A DNA stretch of 64,000 nt from Amycolatopsis bullii (GTDB lineage: Bacteria; Actinomycetota; Actinomycetes; Mycobacteriales; Pseudonocardiaceae): NCBI RefSeq assembly GCF_014654205.1, contig NZ_BNAW01000004.1, forward strand, positions 248,001 to 312,000. Reading direction: 5' to 3'. The notes under the pieces were generated by a model. The model did no database searches and had not been told where the DNA came from. It saw only the letters and a list, made by a program, of their open reading frames with translations. Both the position numbers and the translations under genes were made by a program. Position 1 is the stretch's first letter. The number at the start of each line of letters is the position of its first letter. Shown in pieces: positions 8,304 to 16,673 of this stretch.

Positions 8304-8356
8304 GCAGTGAATGACTCATTCCTGGCGTCGGACGCCAGGAATGAGTCATTCACTGC
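8304..8356. repeat. Perfect 26-bp inverted repeat between convergent genes
   Basis: Arms 8304-8329 and 8331-8356 are exact reverse complements separated by one G. The outer arm reads GCAGTGAATGACTCATTC and the centre is GGCGTC-G-GACGCC. It fills nearly the whole 69-nt gap between two convergent stop codons, so it can act as a bidirectional terminator. Its length and perfection exceed what termination needs, and its centre resembles a second palindrome at 20607-20653. Confidence 0.9.
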
Positions 8357-8357
8357 G

Positions 8358-9164
8358 TCAGTTCTGGCAGCGGGGGCACCAGTAGAGGTTGCGGCCCACC
8401 AGCTCCGAGTTCGCCACCGGCGTGCCGCAGATCAGGCACGGCTCGCCCGCGCGGCGGTAGACGTAGACCTCGCCGCCGTGGCGATCGACCCGGGCCGCGC
8501 GGCCCATCGCCTCCGGCAGATGCTCCGGGCGGACCGTGTCGATGCGGCCGACGCGGACGCCGTCGCGCATCAAGGTCACCAGGTCGGCCCACATGGCGTC
8601 CCACAGGGCCCGATCGAGGGCACGTCCCGGTGTCAGGGGCGCGACGCCGTGGCGGAACAGCACCTCGGCGCGGTAGACGTTCCCGACCCCCGCGAGCACC
8701 GCCTGGTCCATCAGCAGGGCCGCGATCGACGTCCTGGACCGCGAGATCTTCGCCCAGGCCAGCTCCGGTTTCGCGTCCCGGCGCAGCGGGTCCGGGCCGA
8801 GCCGGGCCTTGATCGCGTCGGCCTGCTCCGGGGCCAGCAGCTCGCACTTCGTCGGCCCGCGCAGGTCCGTCCAATGTGTCCGGCCGGCCAGCCGCAGCCG
8901 GACCTGGCCGACCGGCTCGGGCGCGGGCAGCGGCGACTCGCCGAACGTGCCGTAGAGGCCCAGGTGGATGTGCACGATTCCGTGCGGGCCGTAGTCGTGG
9001 AAGAGGTGCTTGCCGTGCGCCTCGGCGCCGGCGAACACCTGACCGTCCAAACGGGACGCTTCGGCGGCGAACCGGCCCTGCGGGCTGCTCACCGCGACCG
9101 GGGCGCCGGCGAACCGGCGCTTGTGCAGCCGCGCGAGCCGGTGGAGCGTGTGCCCTTCGGGCAT
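8358..9164 (-). CDS. nei2: Endonuclease VIII-like DNA glycosylase (Fpg/Nei family)
   Basis: A 268-residue base-excision repair enzyme that removes oxidised bases and cleaves the AP site. The N-terminus MPEGHTLHR carries the catalytic Pro2-Glu3 pair and the Nei-type GHT variant. The helix-two-turn-helix is near DQAVLAGVGNVYRAE, and the C-terminal zinc finger reads C-LIC ... YWCPRCQ. Its start overlaps the rpiB stop (TGATG), so the two are translationally coupled. The order nei2-rpiB-DsbA-like-pepN matches Rv2464c-Rv2467 of M. tuberculosis. Confidence 0.93.
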   Translation of the reverse strand: MPEGHTLHRLARLHKRRFAGAPVAVSSPQGRFAAEASRLDGQVFAGAEAHGKHLFHDYGPHGIVHIHLGLYGTFGESPLPAPEPVGQVRLRLAGRTHWTDLRGPTKCELLAPEQADAIKARLGPDPLRRDAKPELAWAKISRSRTSIAALLMDQAVLAGVGNVYRAEVLFRHGVAPLTPGRALDRALWDAMWADLVTLMRDGVRVGRIDTVRPEHLPEAMGRAARVDRHGGEVYVYRRAGEPCLICGTPVANSELVGRNLYWCPRCQN

Positions 9165-9637
9165 CAGGCCTCCGGCAACGCCGGCGGGGTCCCGGTGCGC
9201 TCGTAGTCGAGCAGCTGCTGGACGCGGCGGGCGTGCCGCTCCTCCGGCGAGACCTCCGTCGCCAGGAACGCCTCGACGATCTCGACGGCCTCCTCGGCGG
9301 TGTGCATCCGGGCGCCGACGCCGATCAGCTGGGCGTGGTTGTGCTCCCGGCACAGCTTGGCGGTCTCGACGCTCCAGGCCAGGCCGGCGCGGGCGCCGGG
9401 GACCTTGTTGGCGGCGATCTGCTCGCCGTTGCCCGAGCCGCCGACGACGATGCCGCGGCTGCCCTCGTCGGCCACCACCCGCAACGCCGTCTCGACGCAG
9501 AACGCCGGGTAGTCGTCGTCCGCGTCGTAGACGTGCGGACCGATGTCGGTGACCTCGTGGCCCTGCTTCTCCAGGTGAGCCACCAGGTGGTTCTTCAGCT
9601 CGAAACCGGCATGGTCGGATCCCAAGTAGACACGCAC
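9164..9637 (-). CDS. rpiB: Ribose-5-phosphate isomerase B
   Basis: Interconverts ribose-5-phosphate and ribulose-5-phosphate in the pentose phosphate pathway. The 157-residue protein begins VRVYLGSDHAGFELK, the RpiB signature, with the catalytic-loop motif GGSGNGEQIAANK containing the Glu that serves as base in actinobacterial enzymes, and REHNHAQLIGVGAR for phosphate binding. The GTG at 9637 matches family N-termini; an ATG at 9673 would add a non-conserved Gly-rich extension. Coupled to nei2 downstream. Confidence 0.93.
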   Translation of the reverse strand: MRVYLGSDHAGFELKNHLVAHLEKQGHEVTDIGPHVYDADDDYPAFCVETALRVVADEGSRGIVVGGSGNGEQIAANKVPGARAGLAWSVETAKLCREHNHAQLIGVGARMHTAEEAVEIVEAFLATEVSPEERHARRVQQLLDYERTGTPPALPEA

Positions 9638-9682
9638 GCCTGCGAGTCTGCCACCAGGGCCGATCTCGGGCATGCTCCGGGG

Positions 9683-10405
9683 GTGGGGATCTGGGAGCAG
9701 ACCGGCAGCGACGTGCGGCTCGACTGGGGCGCCGAAGGGGTCGCCGCCCTCGGCCGTGAATGCGCGGTGCTGGTGGTCGTCGACGTGCTCTCCTTCAGCA
9801 CCACCACGGATCTCGTGGTCGCCCGCGGCGGCCGGGTGCTGCCGGTCCGGTGGCGCGACGAGCGCGGCGTGGCCCAGGCTCGCGCGGCCGGGGCGGTCAT
9901 CGCCGGCGAGGGCCGCTTCACCCTGCGGCCGTCGTCTGTGACGGACATCCCTCCGGGGACCCTGCTCGCGCTCCCCTCACCCAACGGCGCGACGCTGTGC
10001 GACGCGGCCGCGGCGACCGGCGCGCACGTGCTGGCGGGCTGCCTGCGCAACGCCTCCGCCGTCGCCGCGAAGGCCGTCTCGCTGGGTGGCCCGGTCGGGC
10101 TGATCGCGGCCGGGGAACGCTGGGGGGTGAACATTTTCGGCCACGGCGAAACGTTCGGACCGCTGCGGCCCTGCGTGGAGGACCAGGTGGGGGCCGGAGC
10201 GATCGCGGCCGCACTGGCCGGGCACGGGCTCTCGCTGTCCGCCGAAGCCGCGCTCGCCGCGCGGTCCGCCGACGTCACGGCCCTGGCAAGCTGCGTGTCG
10301 GGGCGCGAGCTGAGCGAAGCCGGTCACGGCGGCGACGTCGCGCTGGCCGCCCGACTCGACGTGAGCGACACCGCTCCCGTCCTGACCGAAGGAGTACTGG
10401 CATGA
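9683..10405 (+). CDS. 2-phosphosulfolactate phosphatase family protein (ComB-like)
   Basis: A 240-residue ComB-fold phosphatase. Characteristic segments are VVVDVLSFSTTTDLVVARG, LALPSPNGATLC, HVLAGCLRNASAVA and VGLIAAGERW. Characterised members hydrolyse 2-phosphosulfolactate in coenzyme M synthesis; actinobacteria do not make coenzyme M, so the actual substrate is probably another phosphate ester. It ends in an ATGA overlap with the MBL-fold gene, forming a two-gene operon inserted between rpiB and the DsbA-like gene relative to the mycobacterial order. Confidence 0.82.
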   Translation: MGIWEQTGSDVRLDWGAEGVAALGRECAVLVVVDVLSFSTTTDLVVARGGRVLPVRWRDERGVAQARAAGAVIAGEGRFTLRPSSVTDIPPGTLLALPSPNGATLCDAAAATGAHVLAGCLRNASAVAAKAVSLGGPVGLIAAGERWGVNIFGHGETFGPLRPCVEDQVGAGAIAAALAGHGLSLSAEAALAARSADVTALASCVSGRELSEAGHGGDVALAARLDVSDTAPVLTEGVLA

Positions 10406-11211
10406 CCGGCCGCTGGATCGAGGTCGCCGAGGGCGTCCACGCCCGCCGCTACGAGGAGCTGGACCTGACCGTCGGGCTGGTGGTGGGCGCCGAGCGCTGC
10501 CTGGTCGTCGACACCCGCGGCGACGTCGAGCAGGGCGCCGAGCTGGCCGCCGCGGTCCGCGAGATCACGCCGCTGCCGTGGACCGTCGTCTACACGCACG
10601 CGCACTTCGACCACGCCTGGGGCACCGAGGCGTTCCTGCCCTGCGAGGTCTGGGCGCACGAGCGCTGCGCGGCCGAGCTCACCGCGGACCCCGGCGCCCG
10701 CCGCGCCACCTGGGAGGCCTACTACCGCAAAGAGGGCAAGCCGGACATCGCGGACGCGATCTCCCGCACGACCATTATCGCTCCGGACCACACCTTCACC
10801 GGCCGCGTCGAGCTGGACCTGGGCGGCCGGACCGCGGCCCTGCTGCACCCCGGCCCGGCGCACACGGACCACGACGTGGTGGTGCACGTCCCGGACGCGG
10901 CGGTCGTCTTCGCCGGGGACGTGGTCGAGAACGCCGAGGCCGGGTTCAGCGCGTTCTCGTTCAGCTCCGAAACCGACCTGACCGCCTGGCCGGACGCGTT
11001 CGACGCGATCCTCGCGCTGGAGCCGCGCGCCGTCGTGCCCGGCCACGGCGACCCGGTGGACGCGGGCTTCCTGCGCTACCACCGGGACGGCCTGCACGAG
11101 CTGATCTCGCTCAAGGCGGGCGTGGGCCGCGGCGAAACGACCGAGGTCGCCGCCGTCGCCGCGTCCCGCTACCCCAGCGACGTCACCCTGGCCGCCCTGG
11201 AAACGCCCTAG
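10402..11211 (+). CDS. MBL-fold metallo-hydrolase
   Basis: A 269-residue metallo-beta-lactamase-fold hydrolase. The metal-binding motif THAHFDHAW (HxHxDH) lies near residue 67; further ligands are His in [12 protein letters not shown], Asp in VFAGDVVEN and His in [17 protein letters not shown] precedes the ATG, which overlaps the ComB-like stop by 4 nt. The family includes glyoxalase II, lactonases and thioesterases; the substrate is not evident. Its 3' end overlaps the convergent DsbA-like gene by 4 nt. Confidence 0.88.
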   Translation: MTGRWIEVAEGVHARRYEELDLTVGLVVGAERCLVVDTRGDVEQGAELAAAVREITPLPWTVVYTHAHFDHAWGTEAFLPCEVWAHERCAAELTADPGARRATWEAYYRKEGKPDIADAISRTTIIAPDHTFTGRVELDLGGRTAALLHPGPAHTDHDVVVHVPDAAVVFAGDVVENAEAGFSAFSFSSETDLTAWPDAFDAILALEPRAVVPGHGDPVDAGFLRYHRDGLHELISLKAGVGRGETTEVAAVAASRYPSDVTLAALETP

Positions 11212-11828
11212 TCGAAGTTCAGGTCGCCGGTCCGGGTGCGCTTGAGCTCGAAGAAGTCCGGGTAGCTCGCCAGCGCCACCGCGCCGTCGAACACCTTCAG
11301 GGCGTCTTCGCCACGCGGGATCGAGGTCAGGACCGGCCCGAAGAACGCCACGCCGTCGATGTGGATCGTCGGGGTGCCGACGTCCTGGCCGACCGGGTCC
11401 ATGCCCTCGTGGTGGCTCTTCTTCAGCGCCTCGTCGTACTCGGTCGAGTGGGCGGCGTCGGCCAGCTCGGCCGGCGCGCCGATCGCGGCCAGTGCCTCCT
11501 TGATGACCGTGTCGTAGTCCTTGTTGCCCTGGTTGTGGAAGCGGGTGCCGAACTCGGTGTAGTACTCGCGCAGCATTTCCTCGCCCTTGGCCTGCGACAG
11601 CGCCACCGCCACGCGCACCGGGCCCCAGCCCTTCGCCAAGAGCTCCTTGTACTGCTCGGGCAGCTCGTCCCGGCCCTCGTTCAGCACCGACAGGCTCATG
11701 ATCCGGAAGCGCAGGTCCAGGGTGCGGTGCTTCTCCACCTCGAGGATCCAGCGGGAGGTGATCCACGCGAACGGGCAGATCGGGTCGAAGTAGAAATCGA
11801 CCTTCGTGGGCTGCTCGGCAGCGGTCAT
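11208..11828 (-). CDS. DsbA-fold protein, Rv2466c-like mycothiol-dependent reductase family
   Basis: A 206-residue thioredoxin-fold protein. The motif [16 protein letters not shown] near residue 12 corresponds to the active site of Rv2466c. That enzyme has a CxxC centre, whereas here the second Cys is Ala (C-P-F-A), leaving one redox Cys, which suits a glutathione- or mycothiol-type monothiol mechanism. The cis-Pro loop is GTPTIHIDG. Rv2466c reduces nitro prodrugs with mycothiol; the physiological substrate is unclear. Position beside pepN matches the mycobacterial order. Confidence 0.85.
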   Translation of the reverse strand: MTAAEQPTKVDFYFDPICPFAWITSRWILEVEKHRTLDLRFRIMSLSVLNEGRDELPEQYKELLAKGWGPVRVAVALSQAKGEEMLREYYTEFGTRFHNQGNKDYDTVIKEALAAIGAPAELADAAHSTEYDEALKKSHHEGMDPVGQDVGTPTIHIDGVAFFGPVLTSIPRGEDALKVFDGAVALASYPDFFELKRTRTGDLNFD

Positions 11829-11982
11829 GCGGGCACTCCTGAGTCATGTCTCGATGTGGGCGGACCCCCACACGAGGAGGCCAACACCGGGAAACGCGGG
11901 GTTGTTCCCTTATCGCCCGCCACCCCGTCCCCATGATTGGATGCGGGGAGTTGAAAACCGATACCAACGACCAGAGGTGCCT

Positions 11983-14550
11983 GTGCCCGCCCCCAACCTG
12001 ACCCGCGACCAAGCCAAGCTGCGCGCGGATCTGCTCGACGTCACCGGTTACGACATCGAGCTCGATCTGACCGACGGCCACGGCGGACCCGGGGAGAAGA
12101 CCTTCGCGTCGACGACGACCGTCCGGTTCTCCAGCGCCCGGGCCGGCGAATCGACGTGGGTCGACATCGTCGCCGACCGCGTGCACTCGGCCACCCTGAA
12201 CGGCGCGGACGTCGACGTCAGCGCGTACGTCGAAGACAAGGGCATCACCCTGACCGGGCTGGCCGAGGCCAACGAGCTCACGGTGTCCGCCGACTGCCGG
12301 TACATGAACACCGGCGAGGGCCTGCACCGGTTCGTCGACCCGGTCGACGACAGCGTCTACCTGTACACGCAGTTCGAGACGGCGGACGCCAAGCGCATGT
12401 TCGCCTGCTTCGACCAGCCTGACCTGAAGTCGGTCTACCGGCTCACGGTGGTCGCGCCGAAGGACTGGAAGGTCGTCTCCAACGCGATCGTGGAGTCCGC
12501 CGAGGAGACGCCGGAAGGCGCCGTCCGGACGGTGTTCAAGGAGTCCGAGCGGATCTCGACGTACCTGGTCGCGCTGGTCGCCGGCCCGTACGCCGAATGG
12601 CGTGACGAGTACACCGACGACCACAAGACCATCCCGCTCGGCATCTACTGCCGCGCGTCGCTGGCCGAGCACATGGACGCCGATCGCCTCTTCACCGAGA
12701 CGAAGCAGGGCTTCGGCTTCTACCACGAGAAGTTCGGCACGCCGTACCCGTTCTCCAAGTACGACCAGCTGTTCGTGCCGGAGTTCAACGCGGGCGCGAT
12801 GGAGAACGCCGGCGCGGTGACGTTCCTGGAGGACTACGTCTTCCGCAGCCGCGTCACCCGCTACGCCTACGAGCGGCGCGCCGAGACGCTGCTGCACGAG
12901 ATGGCGCACATGTGGTTCGGCGACCTGGTCACCATGCGCTGGTGGGACGACCTGTGGCTGAACGAGTCGTTCGCGACCTTCGCGAGCGTCCTGGCCCAGG
13001 CCGAGGCGACCGAGTACAAGAACGCGTGGACCAGCTTCGCGAACATCGAGAAGTCGTGGGCCTACCGCCAGGACCAGCTGCCTTCGACGCACCCGATCGC
13101 GGCCGACATCGTCGACCTGCACGCGGTCGAGGTCAACTTCGACGGCATCACCTACGCCAAGGGCGCGAGCGTTCTCAAGCAGCTCGTCGCCTACGTCGGG
13201 CTCGACCACTTCCTCGACGGCCTGAAGGTGTACTTCGGCAAGCACGCCTGGGGCAACGCCACGCTGGCGGACCTGCTGGGCGCGCTGGAGGAGGCGTCCG
13301 GCCGCGACCTGTCGTGGTGGAGCGCGCAGTGGCTGGAGACCACCGGCCTGAACTCGCTCAGCCCGCGCTACGAGGTCGGCGCGGACGGCAAGTTCACGTC
13401 GTTCGCCGTCGTCCAGTCCGGCGCGAAGCCGGGCGCCGGTGAGCTGCGCACGCACCGCGTCGCCGTCGGGGTCTACGACGAGGACGGCTCGGGCAAGATC
13501 GTCCGGACCCAGCGCGTCGAGCTGGACGTCGACGGCGAGCGCACCGAGGTGCCGGACCTGGTCGGCCTGCCCGCGGGCAAGCTCGTGCTGGTCAACGACG
13601 ACGACCTGACGTACTGCACGATGCGCCTCGACCCGGCGTCGCTGACGACGTTGATCGACCGCATCGCCGACATCACCGAGCCGCTCCCGCGCACGCTCTG
13701 CTGGTCGGCGGCGTGGGAGATGACCCGCGAAGCCGAACTGAAGGCGCGAGACTTCGTCACGCTGGTGCAGCGCGGCATCCACACGGAGACCGAGGTCGGC
13801 GTGGTCCAGCGCCTGCTGCTGCAGGCCCAGACGGCGCTGAACTCGTACGCGGAGCAGGAGTGGGCGGCCTCGACGGGCTGGCCGGCGTTCACCGCGCGGC
13901 TGCTGGAGCTGGTCCGGGAGGCGGAGCCGGGTTCGGACCACCAGCTGGCGTTCGTGAACTCCCTGGCGGGCTCGGTGCTCGACGACGCCACCTTGTCGGT
14001 GCTGTCCGGCTGGCTGGACGAGTCGGCGCCGCTTCCGGGGCTCACGGTCGACACGGACCTCCGCTGGCGCCTGTTGCACGCGCTGGTGGCCCACGGCAAG
14101 GCGGCCGCGACGGAGATCGACGCCGAGCTGGCCCGCGACAACACGGCAACGGGCCGCCGCCAGGCAGAGCGCGCGCGAGCGTTGCGCCCGACGGCGGAGG
14201 CCAAGGCCGACGCGTGGCAGCGGGCGGTGTACGACGACGAGCTGCCGAACGCGGTCAGCGACTCGCTGATCTCGGGCTTCTCGCACCCGGGCCAGAAGGC
14301 CCTGCTGGGGTCGTACGTGGCTCGCTACTTCGAGGTGATCGACGAGGTCTGGCAGCGCCGCTCGAGCGAGCGGGCCCAGCCGATCGCCATCGGCCTGTAC
14401 CCGTCCTGGGCGGTGGACCCCGAGACGGTGACGGCCTCGGACGAGTGGCTGAAGGGCGACCACCCGCAGGCGCTCCGCCGGCTGGTTTCGGAGGGCCGGG
14501 CAGGAATCGTGCGAGCGCTGGCGGCGCGGGACTTCGACGCGCAGGCTTGA
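11983..14550 (+). CDS. pepN: Aminopeptidase N (M1 zinc metallopeptidase)
   Basis: An 855-residue cytosolic M1 aminopeptidase that trims N-terminal residues from peptides. It has the exopeptidase motif GAMENAGAV near residue 270 and the zinc site HEMAHMWFGDLV followed by Glu in WLNESFATFA (HExxH-18-E). The C-terminal ERAP1-like helical domain occupies roughly residues 530-850. Length equals that of mycobacterial PepN. The GTG at 11983 starts the conserved sequence and has AGAGG upstream; longer in-frame starts from 11806 would add an unconserved extension. Ends at a strong hairpin. Confidence 0.95.
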   Translation: MPAPNLTRDQAKLRADLLDVTGYDIELDLTDGHGGPGEKTFASTTTVRFSSARAGESTWVDIVADRVHSATLNGADVDVSAYVEDKGITLTGLAEANELTVSADCRYMNTGEGLHRFVDPVDDSVYLYTQFETADAKRMFACFDQPDLKSVYRLTVVAPKDWKVVSNAIVESAEETPEGAVRTVFKESERISTYLVALVAGPYAEWRDEYTDDHKTIPLGIYCRASLAEHMDADRLFTETKQGFGFYHEKFGTPYPFSKYDQLFVPEFNAGAMENAGAVTFLEDYVFRSRVTRYAYERRAETLLHEMAHMWFGDLVTMRWWDDLWLNESFATFASVLAQAEATEYKNAWTSFANIEKSWAYRQDQLPSTHPIAADIVDLHAVEVNFDGITYAKGASVLKQLVAYVGLDHFLDGLKVYFGKHAWGNATLADLLGALEEASGRDLSWWSAQWLETTGLNSLSPRYEVGADGKFTSFAVVQSGAKPGAGELRTHRVAVGVYDEDGSGKIVRTQRVELDVDGERTEVPDLVGLPAGKLVLVNDDDLTYCTMRLDPASLTTLIDRIADITEPLPRTLCWSAAWEMTREAELKARDFVTLVQRGIHTETEVGVVQRLLLQAQTALNSYAEQEWAASTGWPAFTARLLELVREAEPGSDHQLAFVNSLAGSVLDDATLSVLSGWLDESAPLPGLTVDTDLRWRLLHALVAHGKAAATEIDAELARDNTATGRRQAERARALRPTAEAKADAWQRAVYDDELPNAVSDSLISGFSHPGQKALLGSYVARYFEVIDEVWQRRSSERAQPIAIGLYPSWAVDPETVTASDEWLKGDHPQALRRLVSEGRAGIVRALAARDFDAQA

Positions 14551-14556
14551 TTTCGC

Positions 14557-14588
14557 GTGGCGGGCCGTGCGAAAGCACGGCCCGCCAC
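14557..14588 (+). terminator. Terminator hairpin after pepN
   Basis: A perfect 14-bp stem (GTGGCGGGCCGTGC with its complement) closed by a GAAA tetraloop starts 6 nt after the pepN stop. No U-tract follows, as is common for actinobacterial terminators. Confidence 0.8.
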
Positions 14589-14763
14589 CAGCACCGCCCA
14601 ACCGGGCACGGCACGGCACGGAACCGCCCGGCAGGGCAGAATCCGGCAGCGCAAATCCGGCAGGGCAGCCCGAACCCCTTGTTAAGCTGACCGAGCGGGT
14701 GCAGCGTCGGAACGCCCGCCGGCTGACTGTCCTTGGCGCACTCTACGAGCAGAGAGAGCCGCC

Positions 14764-15132
14764 GTGATCACGTTCGCCGGAATGAGCCTCCCGGTCACCA
14801 GTCTCGACCGATCCATCCCCTTCTACACCGCACTCGGCTTCACCCTCGAGGTCCACACAGACCGGTTCGCACTCCTGCGCCTGGACCGGGGCACCCTCGG
14901 ACTGCTGGAACTGGGAACAGTCGTCGAGCAGGAGGACGAGCGAGTCCAGCGGTTGCGGAAGTTCGTCCAGGTCGAGCTGCTGGCCGACGACCTCGACGAG
15001 CTCTACGCAGATCTCGTCGCGCGAGGTGTCCGGGTGCCGGGCCCGCCGCGCGATCGCGGTTTCGAGCGGCAGCTGCAGCTGCGGGATCCGGACGGGTTCA
15101 CCGTCGAGTTCGCCGACCAAAGCCCGCGCTGA
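14764..15132 (+). CDS. VOC / glyoxalase-family protein
   Basis: A 122-residue vicinal-oxygen-chelate protein with one pair of beta-alpha-beta-beta-beta modules. Signatures are SLPVTSLDRSIPFYTALGF at the start and the second-module ending QLRDPDGFTVEFADQ, whose Glu is a usual metal ligand. The GTG start has GAGAGAG upstream. Members range from glyoxalase I and dioxygenases to antibiotic-binding proteins; nothing here decides. It is an insertion within the mycobacteria-like gene order, followed by a terminator. Confidence 0.82.
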   Translation: MITFAGMSLPVTSLDRSIPFYTALGFTLEVHTDRFALLRLDRGTLGLLELGTVVEQEDERVQRLRKFVQVELLADDLDELYADLVARGVRVPGPPRDRGFERQLQLRDPDGFTVEFADQSPR

Positions 15133-15146
15133 CACCGAACGCGAAA

Positions 15147-15175
15147 CGGCCCCGCACCCAACAGGTGCGGGGCCG
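15147..15175. terminator. Bidirectional terminator hairpin
   Basis: A 12-bp perfect stem CGGCCCCGCACC with loop CAACA lies between the convergent VOC and DUF5130-type genes, 14-15 nt from each stop codon. Confidence 0.85.
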
Positions 15176-15189
15176 CAATGCCAAAAGCG

Positions 15190-15678
15190 TCAGCGAGGCG
15201 CCGGACCAGCCTGGTCCGACAGCATCCGCAGGGCGTTCACCAAACCGTTGACCAGCCCGCGAACCAGGTCGCCCTCCTTGAAGGACGCCACCATGCTCGC
15301 CACCGCCAGCTTCGCGCCCCGGTCCGGCAGGCGCAGGTGCGCCACCTTGCCCGTGACGATCTCGATCTTCCGCTCGCCCGGCGAGACCGCGATCAGCACC
15401 GAGTTCGCCGGGTCCGCCGTCGTCGCGTGCAGGTTCTCCGCCGTCTCCCGGCTCTCCGCCCCGAGCTCGCCGAGGTACAGGCTGAAGTCCAAGCCGGTCT
15501 CCCGCGAAGCGAACGTCAGCGCTTCGTCGAGGCGGGCCAGTTGGCGGGTGTTGAACGGCCCGGCGGGCGCCGCCGGCTCGTACATCTTGGCCGCGGACAC
15601 GCGTCCGGTCGCCGTCAGCGCCTCGCCGTAGCCCAGCTCGGACTCGTCGACGCGCTTGGTCAGCTCACCAGTTGCCAC
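15190..15678 (-). CDS. DUF5130 / TPM-domain-like protein (Rv2468c-like)
   Basis: A 162-residue protein of the actinobacterial DUF5130 group, with a TPM-like alpha/beta domain (LDEALTFASRETGLDFSLYLGELG ... NSVLIAVSPGERKIEIVTG). TPM domains in other bacteria are envelope-associated and linked to membrane-protein maintenance, but this family has no established function and no clear signal peptide. The GTG at 15678 has GGGAGG upstream. It overlaps the preceding small membrane-protein gene by 14 nt. Position matches Rv2468c. Confidence 0.78.
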   Translation of the reverse strand: MATGELTKRVDESELGYGEALTATGRVSAAKMYEPAAPAGPFNTRQLARLDEALTFASRETGLDFSLYLGELGAESRETAENLHATTADPANSVLIAVSPGERKIEIVTGKVAHLRLPDRGAKLAVASMVASFKEGDLVRGLVNGLVNALRMLSDQAGPAPR

Positions 15679-15913
15679 GAGCGCCTCCCGCCGCGGTCGG
15701 GGCGCCCTCGGGCGCCGCATTCTCAGTGCCGGCGTGCCGGTGTCCCGCGCCCTCGGGGTTGGCGCTCCACCACATGGCCGGGTACTCCCAGGCCTGGCCG
15801 GACCGGTGCCGCGGGGCACCGCCGGACCTGCGTCGGAGCGTCAGCAGCCCGGCGAGGCCGTAGATGGCCAGCGGGATCACGGCGAAGACCACGATCGTCT
15901 CGACAACGTTCAC
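15665..15913 (-). CDS. Small single-pass membrane protein
   Basis: An 82-residue protein with one N-terminal transmembrane helix (ETIVVFAVIPLAIYGLAGLLTL, residues about 5-26), a basic cytoplasmic segment, and a WEYPAMWWSANPEG motif. This aromatic motif recurs in conserved actinobacterial small membrane proteins of unknown function. The GTG at 15913 is preferred over the ATG at 15961 because the hydrophobic helix then begins near the N-terminus. The 14-nt overlap with the DUF5130 gene suggests the two products work together. Confidence 0.7.
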   Translation of the reverse strand: MNVVETIVVFAVIPLAIYGLAGLLTLRRRSGGAPRHRSGQAWEYPAMWWSANPEGAGHRHAGTENAAPEGAPTAAGGARGNW

Positions 15914-16191
15914 GGCGCTGAGCGTATCGGATGACCTCCGCACCCACCGCGCGCGGCGCACTCGACCGTTCGTCGTAAGCCGACTGCCGTCCGCCGCTTG
16001 GCTCGCGGCGACTGGAACGTTGGGGCGAAGCCCGTCGGGCCGAAAGGTTGCAACTCAACGTACAGGCGGCCGCACCCGCCGCTGTCGTCTTGTCGGGACC
16101 TTGAAATCCTCGTAGCTTTTTCACCTGTACGGGCCTTGCGCCCCGCTCTTCAGCCCCAGCAGGTAACGCACCGGTCCCAGGAGGCCTTGCC

Positions 16192-16554
16192 ATGAACAGC
16201 GTCCAGACGTCCGCACAGGCGATCACCGAGACCTCTTCGTCACTGAGCGAGATCGAATCCGTGCCCGGAACGCGTGTGACGGCGGGCACAAGGGTTACCC
16301 GGGGTACACGCGTCACTCGCGGTACACGAGTCACCGCGCAAACGCCCGGCACCCGGGTGACGGCGGGCACGCGAGTCACCCGAGGGACCCGGGTCACGCG
16401 TGGCACTCGCGTCACGATGGGCACGCGTGTGACGGCCGGCACACGAGTCACCTGCGGCACCCGCGTCACGCGAGGCACCCGGGTCACCCGCGGCACGCGC
16501 GTCACCATGGGCACCCGCGTCACCTGCCAGAGCGACTTCGCGCTCGCTGCCTGA
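16192..16554 (+). CDS. Repeat peptide of fourteen GTRVTx hexapeptides
   Basis: A 120-residue protein in three parts: a Ser/Thr/Glu-rich leader-like segment (residues 1-25, ending LSEIESVP), fourteen tandem copies of GTRVTx interrupted once by QTP, and a short tail QSDFALAA. The sixth position is A, R, M or C in an A-R-R-M-like higher order; Cys appears only in the last third. AGGAGG lies 8 nt before the ATG. Codons differ between copies while the residues are constant. No signal peptide or modifying enzyme is nearby. It could be a beta-solenoid or a multi-core modified peptide precursor; I do not recognise the family. Confidence 0.85.
   Translation: MNSVQTSAQAITETSSSLSEIESVPGTRVTAGTRVTRGTRVTRGTRVTAQTPGTRVTAGTRVTRGTRVTRGTRVTMGTRVTAGTRVTCGTRVTRGTRVTRGTRVTMGTRVTCQSDFALAA
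16267..16527 (+). repeat. 18-bp coding tandem repeat (GTRVTx x14)
   Basis: Eighteen-base units coding GTRVT plus a variable sixth residue run from 16267 to 16527, with one 9-bp insertion (Gln-Thr-Pro) after the fourth unit. Units differ mainly at third codon positions, so the DNA repeat has diverged while the peptide repeat is kept. Confidence 0.95.
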
Positions 16555-16673
16555 CCCGTACTCCAGGGCCGCGCGTACTACCTGAGCACATCGCGCAAGC
16601 ACCCGGCTCGCCCCGGCCGCCGCACAGGCAGCCGGGGCGCCGGCTTGTCAGGGGGCTCCGCCCCCGGTGGAAC

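Noticed and set aside
10324..14619. A 1431-codon minus-strand frame opposite ComB-like, MBL and pepN genes
   Set aside because: It overlaps several well-supported genes on both strands and shows only shadow composition.
15723..16523. Minus-strand frame of TRVPRV repeats
   Set aside because: It is the complement of the GTRVT gene; the plus strand has AGGAGG before ATG and a leader-like start, the minus strand has neither.
16267..16527. Possible CRISPR or tandem non-coding array
   Set aside because: Units are contiguous 18-mers without spacers, keep the reading frame and vary mainly at synonymous sites, so they are coding.
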